From Streptosporangiaceae bacterium (lineage in GTDB: Bacteria; Actinomycetota; Actinomycetes; Streptosporangiales; Streptosporangiaceae), in assembly GCA_025934375.1 (NCBI GenBank), contig JAICYD010000011.1:1-64000 (forward strand): 64,000 nt of DNA. Reading direction: 5' to 3'. The notes beneath the pieces were generated by a model. The model worked only from the letters and a program-made list of their open reading frames with translations. It ran no database searches and was not told the DNA's origin. Both the position numbers and the translations under genes were made by a program. How positions within the stretch are numbered: the stretch's first letter is position 1; every line of letters starts with the position of its first letter. This document shows positions 1 to 8,576 of this stretch, in pieces.

Positions 1-551
1 AGCCGCCGCTGGATCCGCGACACCTGGGTGCGCATCTGCACGCGCAGCTTGGCGTCCAGGTTGGACAGCGGCTCGTCCATGAGGAACGCGGCCGGGTCGC
101 GGACGATCGCCCGCCCCATCGCCACCCGTTGCCGCTGGCCCCCGGACAGGTTGGCCGGCTTGCGGTCCAGGTGCTGGGTCAGGTCCAGGATCCGGGCCGC
201 CTCGCCGACCTTCTCGTCGATGACGTTCTTGGGCGTCTTGGCGAGCTTGAGCGCGAAGCCCATGTTCTCCCGCACGGTCATGTGCGGGTACAGGGCGTAG
301 CTCTGGAAGACCATGGCGATGTCGCGGTCCTTGGGCGCCTTGTCGTTGACCACCTTCCCGCCGATGCGCAGCTCGCCTTCGGTGATGTCCTCCAGCCCCG
401 CGATCATGTTGAGGGTGGTGGACTTGCCGCACCCGGACGGGCCGACCAGGATGATGAACTCGCCGTCCGGGATGTTGAGGCTGACGTCGTTCACCGCGAG
501 CGCCCCGTCCGGGTAGCGCTTGGTGATGTGCTCCAAGTTGATGTCGGCCAC
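1..551 (-). CDS. Sugar ABC transporter ATP-binding protein (MalK/UgpC-like), partial
   Basis: Energises import by the two permeases and the binding protein encoded just upstream (599-3696). The N-terminal 183 residues are present and the 3' end lies beyond the left edge. I chose the GTG at 551 because GAGGAG sits a few bases before it and translation begins [16 protein letters not shown]. Visible ATPase motifs are Walker [10 protein letters not shown] (about residues 37-45), signature [14 protein letters not shown] (about 137) and Walker B LMDEP (about 157). The C-terminal regulatory/TOBE part typical of carbohydrate (CUT1) ATPases would be outside the window. It follows the MalG-like permease by 47 bp and is the last visible gene of the operon. 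Confidence 0.93.
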   Translation of the reverse strand, partial: MADINLEHITKRYPDGALAVNDVSLNIPDGEFIILVGPSGCGKSTTLNMIAGLEDITEGELRIGGKVVNDKAPKDRDIAMVFQSYALYPHMTVRENMGFALKLAKTPKNVIDEKVGEAARILDLTQHLDRKPANLSGGQRQRVAMGRAIVRDPAAFLMDEPLSNLDAKLRVQMRTQVSRIQRR

Positions 552-598
552 TGTTTGCTCCTCTAGCTAAGTCTCGCGTGCTCGGTCCTGGGTTCCGG

Positions 599-1429
599 CT
601 AGCCCTTGACCGCGCCGGATGTCAGCCCGGCGACGATCCGCCGCTGGAAGAGCAGCACGAAGACGATGATCGGAATCGTGATGACCACCGCGGCGGCCGA
701 GATCGACCCGGTCGGCACCGCGAATTGCGAGCTGCCGGTGAAGAACGCCAGCGCGGCCGGCGCCGTCCGGGCGGCGACCGTCGAGGTCAGCGTGATGGCC
801 AGCAGGAACTCGTTCCAGCAGAACAAGAACACCAAGATGGCGGTGGTGACCATGCCGGGCGCCGCGAGCGGGGCGATGACCCGGACGAACGCCTGGAACG
901 GGGTGGCCCCGTCCATCTTGGCCGCCTTCTCCAGCTCCCAGGGGATCTCCCGGAAGAACGCCGACAGCGTGTAGATCCCCAGCGGCAGGCCGAACGCGAT
1001 GTACGGGATGATCAGCCCGATCCAGGTATTGAAGATGCCGAGCGTCCGCTCGATGTTGAACAGCGGCGTCGCCAGCGAGATCAGCGGGAACATCGCGATC
1101 AGCAGCGACAGGCCGATCAGGGCGCTCTTCCCCGGGAAGTTCAGCCGGGCCACCGCGTACGCCGCCAGCGAGGCTAGCACCACCGAGATGAACGTCGCGA
1201 TCAGGCCGATCCCGATGGAGTTGAGCAGCGGCCGGGTGAATTCCGAGGAGTTGAAGATCCCGCTGTAGTTCGACCACGTCCACTTCTTCGGGAAGAACGT
1301 CGGGTCGGTGATGGTCGACGGGGCCTTGAAGGACAGCGAGAAGATCCACAGCACGGGGATGAGCACCAGCAAGCTGGTGACGAGGTTGGCGGTGATCCAG
1401 CCGGACTTCTGCCTGGTCGTGGTGGCCAT
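599..1429 (-). CDS. Carbohydrate ABC transporter permease, MalG type
   Basis: Inner-membrane subunit of a CUT1 sugar importer, 276 residues, the usual length. Six hydrophobic segments are apparent, the first at about residues 15-35 ([17 protein letters not shown]). The cytoplasmic EAA loop that docks on the ATPase reads [20 protein letters not shown]. It lies 6 bp after the MalF-type gene and 47 bp before the ATPase gene, so all are probably co-transcribed. The substrate cannot be read from the sequence. The neighbouring pectinases and sugar-acid enzymes suggest oligogalacturonides or an arabinose-type sugar. Confidence 0.93.
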   Translation of the reverse strand: MATTTRQKSGWITANLVTSLLVLIPVLWIFSLSFKAPSTITDPTFFPKKWTWSNYSGIFNSSEFTRPLLNSIGIGLIATFISVVLASLAAYAVARLNFPGKSALIGLSLLIAMFPLISLATPLFNIERTLGIFNTWIGLIIPYIAFGLPLGIYTLSAFFREIPWELEKAAKMDGATPFQAFVRVIAPLAAPGMVTTAILVFLFCWNEFLLAITLTSTVAARTAPAALAFFTGSSQFAVPTGSISAAAVVITIPIIVFVLLFQRRIVAGLTSGAVKG

Positions 1430-1435
1430 GCCCGC

Positions 1436-2407
1436 TCACCCTTCCGCGCCCGGCGCGGCCGCGCCGAAGAACTTGATGTAGATGAAGGCGATGATCGCCA
1501 CGCAGATGAAGATCAAGATGGAGATCGCCGACCCGATGCCCAGGTTGAGCGCCCGGAACAGGTTGTCGTACCCGAGGACGGACACCGAATAAGTGCCGTT
1601 ACCTCCCGCGGTCAGGATGTAGATGTTGTCGAATATCCGGAACGCGTCGAGCGTCCGGAACAGCAGCGCGACCAGGATGGCCGGCTTCATCAGCGGCAGC
1701 GTCACCCGGACGAAGCGCTGCCAGGCGGACGCGCCGTCCATCTTGGCCGCCTTCAGCAGGTCCTCCGGGACCAGCGACAGTCCCGCCATCAGCAGCAGCG
1801 CCATGAACGGCGTGGTCTTCCACACCTCCGCGAGGATGATGATCGCGATCGCGGCCACCGTCTTGGTCAGTGGCGCGCTGTTGCCGAACAGCGCGGACAG
1901 GTACCCGGTGCTCGGCGTCCAGGCGTACTGCCATCCATAGGCGGCCGCCACCGTCACGATCCCGTAGGGGATCAAGATCATGGTGCGCATCGTGCCCCGG
2001 AAGAACGGGGTCCGGAACATCAAGATCGCCAGCAGCATGCCGAGGACGAACTCGATGGCGACGGAGATGACCGTGATGATCAGCGTCACCACCAGCGCGT
2101 GCCACCAGTACTGCGATGTCAGCACCGCGCCGTAGTTGGTCAGGCCAATGAAGTGGGCCTGCTGCGGGAAGCGCAGGTCATAGCGCTGCAGCGACAGCCA
2201 CACGGCGTAGAGGATCGGGAACGCGGCCACGGCCATCATGACCAGCACCGCCGGGGCGCACAGCGTCCAGCCGAGCCGGCGCTCGGCCCGCGCCCCCTCC
2301 GAGAGCCGCCGGCGGTGCCGGGGCTTGGCTTGCGCGGGCTCAGCCGTGACAACCTGGGTGTCGCCGGTCACCGGCTCCTGGCCCTTGCGCGCGTCCTGAG
2401 CGCTCAC
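1436..2407 (-). CDS. Carbohydrate ABC transporter permease, MalF type
   Basis: Second membrane subunit of the CUT1 importer, 323 residues. A charged cytoplasmic N-terminus of about 45 residues precedes the first membrane span (WTLCAPAVLVMMAVAAFPIL). The EAA loop is [20 protein letters not shown]. The start is a GTG whose first bases overlap the TGA of the binding-protein gene (GTGA), so translation is probably coupled. It pairs with the MalG-type gene 6 bp downstream. Confidence 0.93.
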   Translation of the reverse strand: MSAQDARKGQEPVTGDTQVVTAEPAQAKPRHRRRLSEGARAERRLGWTLCAPAVLVMMAVAAFPILYAVWLSLQRYDLRFPQQAHFIGLTNYGAVLTSQYWWHALVVTLIITVISVAIEFVLGMLLAILMFRTPFFRGTMRTMILIPYGIVTVAAAYGWQYAWTPSTGYLSALFGNSAPLTKTVAAIAIIILAEVWKTTPFMALLLMAGLSLVPEDLLKAAKMDGASAWQRFVRVTLPLMKPAILVALLFRTLDAFRIFDNIYILTAGGNGTYSVSVLGYDNLFRALNLGIGSAISILIFICVAIIAFIYIKFFGAAAPGAEG

Positions 2408-3696
2408 GGGATCACTCCCTTCGACGCCAGCGCGTCATTGATCTCCGCGACCATCGCCTGCTCGGTGCCCACCGGGTCAATGTCCGCGGGCGGGGAGACG
2501 TGGTGCGAGATGACGATGGAGACGGTCTGGTACGCCGGCGTTTTCGGCCGCACGCTGGCGGCCTGCAAGGCGGCCAGGATCTCGGCGTGGAACGGGTAGT
2601 CGGTGAACAGCGCGGGGTCTGAGTACAGGCTCTCCAGCGTCGGCGGCAGGCCGCCCTCGACCGCCGCGTTCAGCTGGTTCTCGCGGTCGCGCAGGCACAG
2701 CGCGGCCCGGAACGCCAGGCTAGGGTTCGGCGAGTACTTGCTGACCGCCAGGTTGATGCCGCCGATGGTGACGCGAGCGGGCTGGCCGGCGTTCACCGCC
2801 GGGTACAAGGCCCACTTGAAGTGCTTGAACAGCGCCGGGTCGTCGGCCTTCATCGACGGGTAGACGAACGGGTAGTTCAGCTCGAAGGCGGCGGTGCCCG
2901 CCTCCATGGCCAGCCGGTTCTGGTCCTCCATCTGGACCGGAAGCGACGGGTCGGCCGAGCCCGAGGTGGCCAGCTTCTTCATGATCTCGAGCGACTTCAC
3001 CGCGGGCGCCCCCAGCGAGGCCTTCGACCCGTCCGGCGTCAGGATGCTGCCGCCCGCGCTGGAGATCAGGGTGTTGAACCACACCGTGACGCCCTCGTAC
3101 TGCGCGCCCTGGATCTCGATCAGGTGCGGCTTGCCCTCCTTGGCGAGCGCCTGGGCGTCGGCGATCATCTCGTCCCAGGTCTTGGGCGGCGTCTTCACCA
3201 GGTCATCGCGGTACCACAGCAGCTGGGTGTTGCTGTTGTACGGCACCGCGTACAGCTGGTTCTTCCAGGTCGCCGTCTGCAGCGGGACCGCCAGGGTGCC
3301 GGCCTTCGCCGCCTGCTCGTTGGCGCCGGTCCACGGCAAGATCCAGCCGGCCTGGGCGAACTCCGGCGCCCAGGTCACGTCCAGCCCGAGGATGTCCATC
3401 GACGGGTCGGCCGCGGCCAGCCGCCGCGCCATCTGCAGCCGCTGGTCATCGGCGGCGGCCGGCAGCTTGTTGTAGGAGATGGTGTACTTGCCGCCGCTGT
3501 GCTTGCTGCAGTTGGTGACCGCCGTCTGCACCGCCCCCGAGGGGTCGTTGAAGCTGTAGAAATTGAGCGTGGCCACCGTCGCGGCATTGCTGGTGCCGCA
3601 GGCGGCCAGGGTACTGGCGGCCAGCGTCACGCCGGCGGCGGTGGCGGTCAGTCTCTTGGCCCGGCGCCCCCGCCGCGGTGATGCGATCGATGCCAT
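2404..3696 (-). CDS. Sugar ABC transporter substrate-binding lipoprotein
   Basis: Extracellular solute-binding protein (family 1, MalE-like) of 430 residues that would deliver substrate to the permeases encoded downstream. I chose the ATG at 3696 because GGAGG lies 6-10 bases upstream and the N-terminus then forms a lipoprotein signal: basic RRGRRAKR, a hydrophobic stretch, and lipobox LAAC with the acylated cysteine at about residue 33. The open frame extends upstream to 3945 without any signal-like sequence, so longer starts are unlikely. It heads the four-gene transporter unit and overlaps the next gene by GTGA. The CGAAATTTCG palindrome at 3723-3732 lies in its promoter region. Confidence 0.92.
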   Translation of the reverse strand: MASIASPRRGRRAKRLTATAAGVTLAASTLAACGTSNAATVATLNFYSFNDPSGAVQTAVTNCSKHSGGKYTISYNKLPAAADDQRLQMARRLAAADPSMDILGLDVTWAPEFAQAGWILPWTGANEQAAKAGTLAVPLQTATWKNQLYAVPYNSNTQLLWYRDDLVKTPPKTWDEMIADAQALAKEGKPHLIEIQGAQYEGVTVWFNTLISSAGGSILTPDGSKASLGAPAVKSLEIMKKLATSGSADPSLPVQMEDQNRLAMEAGTAAFELNYPFVYPSMKADDPALFKHFKWALYPAVNAGQPARVTIGGINLAVSKYSPNPSLAFRAALCLRDRENQLNAAVEGGLPPTLESLYSDPALFTDYPFHAEILAALQAASVRPKTPAYQTVSIVISHHVSPPADIDPVGTEQAMVAEINDALASKGVIP

Positions 3697-3722
3697 TAGC
3701 ACCTCCGACGCCCAATAACTCC

Positions 3723-3732
3723 CGAAATTTCG
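3723..3732. promoter_or_regulatory. Palindrome upstream of sugar-binding-protein gene
   Basis: CGAAATTTCG is a perfect 10-bp palindrome about 27 bp before the start of the binding-protein gene, in a locally AT-richer stretch. The position suits a repressor operator (for example of a LacI or GntR protein), but no regulator gene is adjacent, so this is inference. Confidence 0.3.
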
Positions 3733-3970
3733 TTCGAATACGACAAACTGGGTCACCCGTCCTGCGCAGCGCGTCGTGCCGCCGCCATCGCGGAAGACGA
3801 TGATCACGAGCTTCCTGCACGGGCGCCGCCCGAACATCACCCCATCGGGGTGAGTCTTCGGCCCGGGGCCGCGGATCCAATGTCTGGCATGCCGGTCGCC
3901 CTCCGCAACGGCGCCCTGGCGGAGCTGACCGACCACGACTGGCACTTCACGATCAGGAACGAGCTCGACC

Positions 3971-4070
3971 CCTCACCCCCGACCCGCGCATTCCGCCCCC
4001 CTCACCCCGACCCGCGCATTCCGCCCCCCTCACCCCGACCCGCGCATTCCGCCCCCCCTCACCGCATTCC
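3971..4070. repeat. 28-bp direct repeat, three copies plus a partial one
   Basis: Three nearly identical head-to-tail copies of a unit starting CCTCACCCCGACCCGCGCAT, followed by a partial fourth (CCTCACCGCATTCC). They lie in the 681-bp gene-free stretch 3697-4377. The unit length is not a multiple of three and no credible gene reads through it. Confidence 0.85.
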
Positions 4071-4119
4071 CGCCTCTGCCGGGTCGGTGGCGTGACGCCA
4101 CGGATCGGTTCCGTGCCGC

Positions 4120-4262
4120 GATGGCCATCGACCCGGGATCATTCCGGGCCGGGAGGGCCATTGACCTGCTCTATCCGCGTCGCAAGGGCCACCGACCGCT
4201 AGGCGTACCGTGGCGGAGGGGCCACTGACCCGGCACAATGCGGGGCGCGAGGGCCATCGACC
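4120..4262. repeat. 32-bp periodic GGCCAYYGACC array, five copies
   Basis: Five copies of the motif GGGCCAYYGACCCG or close variants have GGCCA at 4123, 4156, 4187, 4220 and 4252, a spacing of 31-33 bp. A weaker CCGnGnCGC element usually precedes each copy, while the rest of each unit differs. The array lies between the dehydrogenase stop (4378) and the transporter start (3696). It could be a degenerate minisatellite or a phased protein-binding array. Confidence 0.7.
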
Positions 4263-4377
4263 CGCACCCGGCCACGCCTCAGCCGGGGCAATGTGGCCAG
4301 CGCCCCGCCTTCTTGGCGAATTTCACGGAGAAGGACACAGTTGCCGACCGGCAGCTAGCAGGTGGCGTCGGTGCTCG

Positions 4378-5835
4378 CTATCCCAGCTCGGCGGGGAGCA
4401 GGGCGGGCGGCACGGTCTGGAACGTGACCGGGCGCAGCCAGCGCTCGATCGCGGCGCCGCCGACCGAGGTCGTCGGCGCGGTGGTGGCGGGGTAGGGGCC
4501 GCCGTGGGTCATCGCCGGCGCGACGGCGACGCCGGTGGGCCAGCCGCCGAAGATGACGCGGCCGGCGAAGCGGGCCAGCCGGGCGATCCAGGCGGCGGCC
4601 TCCGGCTCGTCCGGGTCGGCGTGCAAGGTGGCGGTCAGGCTGCCGCCGACGCGGGCCAAGACGGCCTCGGCGTCGGCCGCGTCCCGGTAGCGGGCCAGCA
4701 CGGTGACCGGCCCGAAGCACTCTTCCAGCAGGACGCCGGGCAGGTCCGCCGCGTCGGCCTCCAGCAGCCCGGCGCGCAGCGCCTGCGGAGCGTCGCCGGT
4801 GGGCGCGGCGGCCGCCGGGACCAGCACCCGCACTCCCGCCAGCGCGCCGCGCTCGGCGAACCCCGCCAGGAACTGCTCCCGCATGCGCGCGTCGAGCAGG
4901 GCGCCCGCGGGCGCGGCGGCGGCGGCGTCGGCCGTCATCTTGGCCAGGGTGTCCCCGGCCGGCCCGGCCGGGATGAGCACCAGGCCGGGCTTGGTGCAGA
5001 ACTGGCCCTGCCCGAGGGTGTAGGAGCCAGCTAGGCCGCTGGCCGTCTCCTGCGGGCGGGTGGCCGCGACCCGCTCGGTGACCAGCACCGGGTTAAGGCT
5101 GCCGAGCTCGCCGTAGAACGGGATGGGAACCGGCCGCGCGGCGGCCAGGTCGAACAGCGCCCGCCCGCCGGGGACGGACCCGGTGAAGCCGACGGCGGCG
5201 ATCAGCGGGTGCCGGACCAGGTCGACGCCGGCCTGGCGGCCGTGGACAAGGGTGAGGACGTCTTCGGGCAGGCCGGTCGCCGCCGCGGCAGCCCGGATGG
5301 CCGCCGCCGCCAGCTCGCTGGTCTGCGGGTGGTCGGGGTGCGCCTTGACCACCACCGGGCACCCGGCCGCCAGGGCGCTGGCGGTGTCCCCGCCCGGGAC
5401 GCTGAACGCGAACGGGAAGTTGGACGCCGCGAAGACGGCGACGGTGCCCAGCGGGACCTTCCAGCGCCGCAGTTCCGGGCGCGGCGGCACCGCCGCCGGG
5501 TCGGGCGGGTCGATGACGACGCCCAGGAACCGGCCGTCGGCGGCGATTCCCGCGAAGAACCGGAACTGGTAGGCGACGCGCGCGAGCTCGCCGGTCAGCC
5601 GGGGGACGCCGAGCGCGGTCTCCGCGTCGGCGGCGGCGATGAGCGCGCCCGCGCGGGACTCCACGGCGTCGGCGGCGGCGTTCAGCAGCGCCGCGCGCTG
5701 GCGGCGGTCCGCGAGCGCGCCGAGGGTGGCGTGGGCCGCGCGCACCGCCGCGTCAACCTCGGCGGGGCCGGCCTCCACGGCGACCTGCGAGCGGGGCTGG
5801 CCGGTGCGGGCGTCACGGCTCAGGACCGGGTCCAT
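4378..5835 (-). CDS. Alpha-ketoglutaric semialdehyde dehydrogenase (NADP+)
   Basis: Oxidises 2,5-dioxopentanoate (alpha-ketoglutaric semialdehyde) to 2-oxoglutarate, the last step of the oxidative pentose and hexarate pathways. The protein is 485 residues and carries hallmark segments of this aldehyde dehydrogenase subgroup: ASNFPFAFSVPGGDTASAL in the cofactor region, GFTGSVPGG, the glutamate region FYGELGSLNPV and the catalytic cysteine in GQGQFCTKPG. It lies in the same operon as a DapA-family lyase and an IlvD/Edd-family dehydratase, which together would convert a sugar acid to its substrate. It starts with ATG and follows the unknown gene by 28 bp. Confidence 0.9.
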   Translation of the reverse strand: MDPVLSRDARTGQPRSQVAVEAGPAEVDAAVRAAHATLGALADRRQRAALLNAAADAVESRAGALIAAADAETALGVPRLTGELARVAYQFRFFAGIAADGRFLGVVIDPPDPAAVPPRPELRRWKVPLGTVAVFAASNFPFAFSVPGGDTASALAAGCPVVVKAHPDHPQTSELAAAAIRAAAAATGLPEDVLTLVHGRQAGVDLVRHPLIAAVGFTGSVPGGRALFDLAAARPVPIPFYGELGSLNPVLVTERVAATRPQETASGLAGSYTLGQGQFCTKPGLVLIPAGPAGDTLAKMTADAAAAAPAGALLDARMREQFLAGFAERGALAGVRVLVPAAAAPTGDAPQALRAGLLEADAADLPGVLLEECFGPVTVLARYRDAADAEAVLARVGGSLTATLHADPDEPEAAAWIARLARFAGRVIFGGWPTGVAVAPAMTHGGPYPATTAPTTSVGGAAIERWLRPVTFQTVPPALLPAELG

Positions 5836-5863
5836 GGCGGTTCACCTTCCTCGTCGGTTTCTC

Positions 5864-7087
5864 TTAGCCACTGTTTCTCTCAGTCACTGTGCCATGTTCG
5901 CGATGCCCCCGGCTGGCCAGGTAGCGGGCCACGCTGCCGGCGGCCGTGCGGAGGTCCTCCCCGCTGGCCAGCCCCGGGTGGTACAGGCGGATCTCGGTCG
6001 CCCCCCGAGGCGGGGTGAAGTCGGGGCGGCCGCCCATCCGCCCGACGATCTGGTGGTTGGCGGCCACGACCGCGCCTGGTGGCAGCGGGCCGTCGTGGGA
6101 CGCCAGGGCGGCCGGGACCGCCGCGGCGGGCACGACGACGCCGTCGGCGGCCGCCAGCGCTTCCCCGATCACCACGCCCGGGTTCGCGCCGGTCGCGTAC
6201 GGCACCGGGTCGGCGTGCAGCACGACGCGGAACCCCGGGCCCGCCTGCGCGCGCACGGCGGCGATCACCTCACCCTGGAACTCCCGGGCGGTCGTCAGCC
6301 GGTGCCGCAGGGTCGCGTTGGCCTCCTCGGCCCCGAGGAGAGCCTGCACCGCCGCCCAGTCGTCGCCGTCACGAGCCTCGCCAGGAGCGCCGAGCTCGCC
6401 GCGCCACAGCGGCTCCAGCCCGTCGCGGACGGCCACCCGGAGCCTGCCCGGGTGGGAGCCCTGCCGCGCGTAGCCCGCGCGGCAGGCGTGGCAAAAGCAC
6501 AGCGACAGCAGGTAGCGCCCCGCCTCGCGAAAGCCGACGCCGCTCGTCTTGTCGTGGGCGTGCAGGTGGGCGTGCCCGTACCAGCCGGCCGACTCCAGTT
6601 CGACGCCGCTGGTGCCCGGCCGCGCGGCGGCCTCGGCCGCGAGCGTCGCCGCGTACCGGGCCACAGTCGGCTGCGCGATGCACAGCGCCCAGCCCAGGCT
6701 GTCCCCGTAGGCGTTGCGCACGGCGTGCTCCGGAGAGGCCCGCGCGAGCCGGGAGTTGTGGGCGAGAACGACCCAGGCGTGCACGTCCAGCCCGGCGTCC
6801 CGCAGCTGGCGCGCGGCGTGGCCGTAGGCGTCCGCCACCCCGCACCAGTGCTGCGGCACCGGGCGCAGGGCGGCGTCACCCCAGCGCTCGCGGCCCGGCG
6901 GGTAGTAGGTGGCGGAGTACGGGGCGTGGACGACGCGGTGCAGCGGATGGCGCGGGGTGATCGCCGTCGTCGAGTGGTAGGCCGCGGCCAGCACGGCGGT
7001 GTCGGCGCCGATCCCGCGCAGCCGGGCCGGGGCCGCCGGGTCCCCCAGGATGTCCCATGGGTAGGTGAAGGCCGCGACCGCGGTCAT
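5864..7087 (-). CDS. Uncharacterised protein of the pectin operon
   Basis: 407 residues; I do not recognise the family. The ATG at 7087 overlaps the TGA of the GH28 gene (ATGA), so translation is probably coupled. The same frame stays open upstream to 8068, but that part is a shadow of the GH28 gene. There is no signal peptide or membrane span, so the protein is probably cytosolic. It has a histidine/aromatic-rich region (SAGWYGHAHLHAHDKTSG), a CFCHAC cysteine/histidine cluster near the middle, and a glycoside-hydrolase-like alternation of strands and helices (for example LDVHAWVVLAHNS and FRVVLHADPVPY). A TIM-barrel enzyme acting on an imported oligosaccharide is possible but unproven. Confidence 0.8.
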   Translation of the reverse strand: MTAVAAFTYPWDILGDPAAPARLRGIGADTAVLAAAYHSTTAITPRHPLHRVVHAPYSATYYPPGRERWGDAALRPVPQHWCGVADAYGHAARQLRDAGLDVHAWVVLAHNSRLARASPEHAVRNAYGDSLGWALCIAQPTVARYAATLAAEAAARPGTSGVELESAGWYGHAHLHAHDKTSGVGFREAGRYLLSLCFCHACRAGYARQGSHPGRLRVAVRDGLEPLWRGELGAPGEARDGDDWAAVQALLGAEEANATLRHRLTTAREFQGEVIAAVRAQAGPGFRVVLHADPVPYATGANPGVVIGEALAAADGVVVPAAAVPAALASHDGPLPPGAVVAANHQIVGRMGGRPDFTPPRGATEIRLYHPGLASGEDLRTAAGSVARYLASRGHREHGTVTERNSG

Positions 7088-8556
7088 GGGCCGGCCGTCT
7101 GCGGCACCCCGTCGATGACCACGTCCTCCAGGACCAGGCTGGTGATGTTGACGGCCACGTTGGCCTTCGTCAGGGCCGAGGCGATGGTGACGTCCCGCAG
7201 CGTCACGGTGCCGACCAGGTCGGTGGTGTACCCGGCAATGTCCCACCCCTGGGTGGCGGAGGTGACGTCCCAGTCGTTCAGCGTGATGCCGTTGACGACC
7301 GGCGGGAAGCTGCCGGTGTTGCCCTCGCCGTAGTTGTAGTCGATGAGCAGCAGCGGCCCGCCGATGGCGGTGACGGTGGCCCGCCAGACGTTGGTGTTCT
7401 CGATGAAGCCACCGCGCACCGAGTTGGTCTTCAGCCGGTGCCCGGATTGCAGCCCGGTCGAGGTCATCGTCAGGTCGCGCGCGTAGACGTTCCGCACCCC
7501 GCCGGTCATCTCGCTGCCGACGGTGACCCCGCCGTGGCCGTTGGCGAAGGTGCAGTCCTGGATGACGATGTTCTGGCTGGGGATGTTCACCCGGCGGCCG
7601 TCGGTGTTGCGGCCCGACTTGATCGCGATGCAGTCGTCGCCGCAGTTGAAGGAGACGCCCTCGATGACGACGCCGTCGCAGCACTCGGGGTCGCAGCCGT
7701 CGGTGTTCGGGCCGTTGGAGTTCACCGTCACCCCGCGCACGGTCACGTCCCGGCACAGCGTCGGGTGCAGGTGCCAGAACGGCGAGTTGAGGACGGTGAC
7801 GCCCTCGATCAGTACTCGCTCGCAGCGGTAGGGCTCGATGAAGGCGGGGCGGAAGTGGTACAGGATGCCGTCTCGCTGCGCGACCGGCAGGCCGGCGTTG
7901 ACGGTCGCCTCGAAGACCGTGAAGTCCGCGTCCCCCTGCGCCTTCCAGGCCCACCAGTTCGCGGTAGACGCCTGGCCATCGAGCGTGCCGCGGCCGGTGA
8001 TGGCGATGTCCGTCTGCCCGAAGGCGTAGATCAGCGGCGAGTAGTTCATCAGCTCGATGCCCTGCCACCGGCTGTAGACGGTCGGCAGGTAGGCGGCGGG
8101 GTCGGTCGAGAATCGCAGGACCGCGCCGTCCTCTAGGTGCAACTCGGTCCGCGACCGCAGGTGGATCGGGCCGGTGGCCCAGGTCCCGGCCGGGATGACC
8201 ACCACTCCTCCGCCGGTCCGGGCGGCGGCCCCGATCGCCGCCGCGATCGCCGCGGGGTTGTCGGTGACGCCGTCAGCCACCGCGCCGTACCTGGTCACCG
8301 GGAAGCGGCGCCGCGGGATACGCGGGGCGCGGACCCTGGCGGCGATGCGGTTGGCCCTCCTGTCCGGCGAAAGTGTGCCTCGCGACATTGTGCCTGGCGG
8401 GATGCCTGACCGGGTCCGCGCCGCGTGCCCGGTCGCGGTCCCGGGCCCCGTCGCGGCCCGCGCGAGGCCGCCCAGGGCGGGGGTGGCCGCCGCCGCGCCG
8501 CCGAGGACGGCAGCGGCGCGCAGGACCTGCCGCCGCGACGTTGCGTGATCGTTCAT
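7084..8556 (-). CDS. GH28 polygalacturonase-family pectinase, Tat-exported
   Basis: Glycoside hydrolase family 28 (polygalacturonase, exo-polygalacturonase or rhamnogalacturonase), 490 residues. The ATG at 8556 gives a twin-arginine leader (SRRQVLRAAAVLGG). The fold region opens with FPVTRYGAVADGVTDNPAAI, which is typical of bacterial GH28 enzymes. Catalytic motifs are in family order: NTDGCDP (about residue 285), GDDC (about 307), GHGGVTVGSE (about 341) and RLKTN (about 375). It sits between transporter permease genes and the unknown gene, overlapping the latter by 4 bp, as expected if hydrolysis products are imported by the linked ABC system. The exact substrate is not decidable here. Confidence 0.93.
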   Translation of the reverse strand: MNDHATSRRQVLRAAAVLGGAAAATPALGGLARAATGPGTATGHAARTRSGIPPGTMSRGTLSPDRRANRIAARVRAPRIPRRRFPVTRYGAVADGVTDNPAAIAAAIGAAARTGGGVVVIPAGTWATGPIHLRSRTELHLEDGAVLRFSTDPAAYLPTVYSRWQGIELMNYSPLIYAFGQTDIAITGRGTLDGQASTANWWAWKAQGDADFTVFEATVNAGLPVAQRDGILYHFRPAFIEPYRCERVLIEGVTVLNSPFWHLHPTLCRDVTVRGVTVNSNGPNTDGCDPECCDGVVIEGVSFNCGDDCIAIKSGRNTDGRRVNIPSQNIVIQDCTFANGHGGVTVGSEMTGGVRNVYARDLTMTSTGLQSGHRLKTNSVRGGFIENTNVWRATVTAIGGPLLLIDYNYGEGNTGSFPPVVNGITLNDWDVTSATQGWDIAGYTTDLVGTVTLRDVTIASALTKANVAVNITSLVLEDVVIDGVPQTAGP

Positions 8557-8576
8557 GTCGGGACCTCTCTGCGTGA

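Noticed and set aside
567-1439. Long open frames antisense or in other frames over real genes (for example 567-1439, 4210-5034, 12913-14355, 32122-35025)
   Set aside because: High-G+C DNA keeps shadow frames open. These translate to Arg/Ala/Gly/Pro-rich or His-rich sequence with no domains, while the opposite frame encodes a clear family member.
3850-4095. An 81-codon plus-strand frame in the repeat region
   Set aside because: Most of it is translation of the 28-bp minisatellite into Pro/His-rich sequence, with no ribosome site.
4120-4262. CRISPR array
   Set aside because: The conserved core is only 11-14 bp, the repeats are imperfect, variable parts are too short to be spacers, and no cas genes are in the window.
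7088-8068. Upstream extension of the unknown pectin-operon gene to 8068
   Set aside because: It lies fully inside the GH28 gene, and the translation there is low-complexity shadow sequence.
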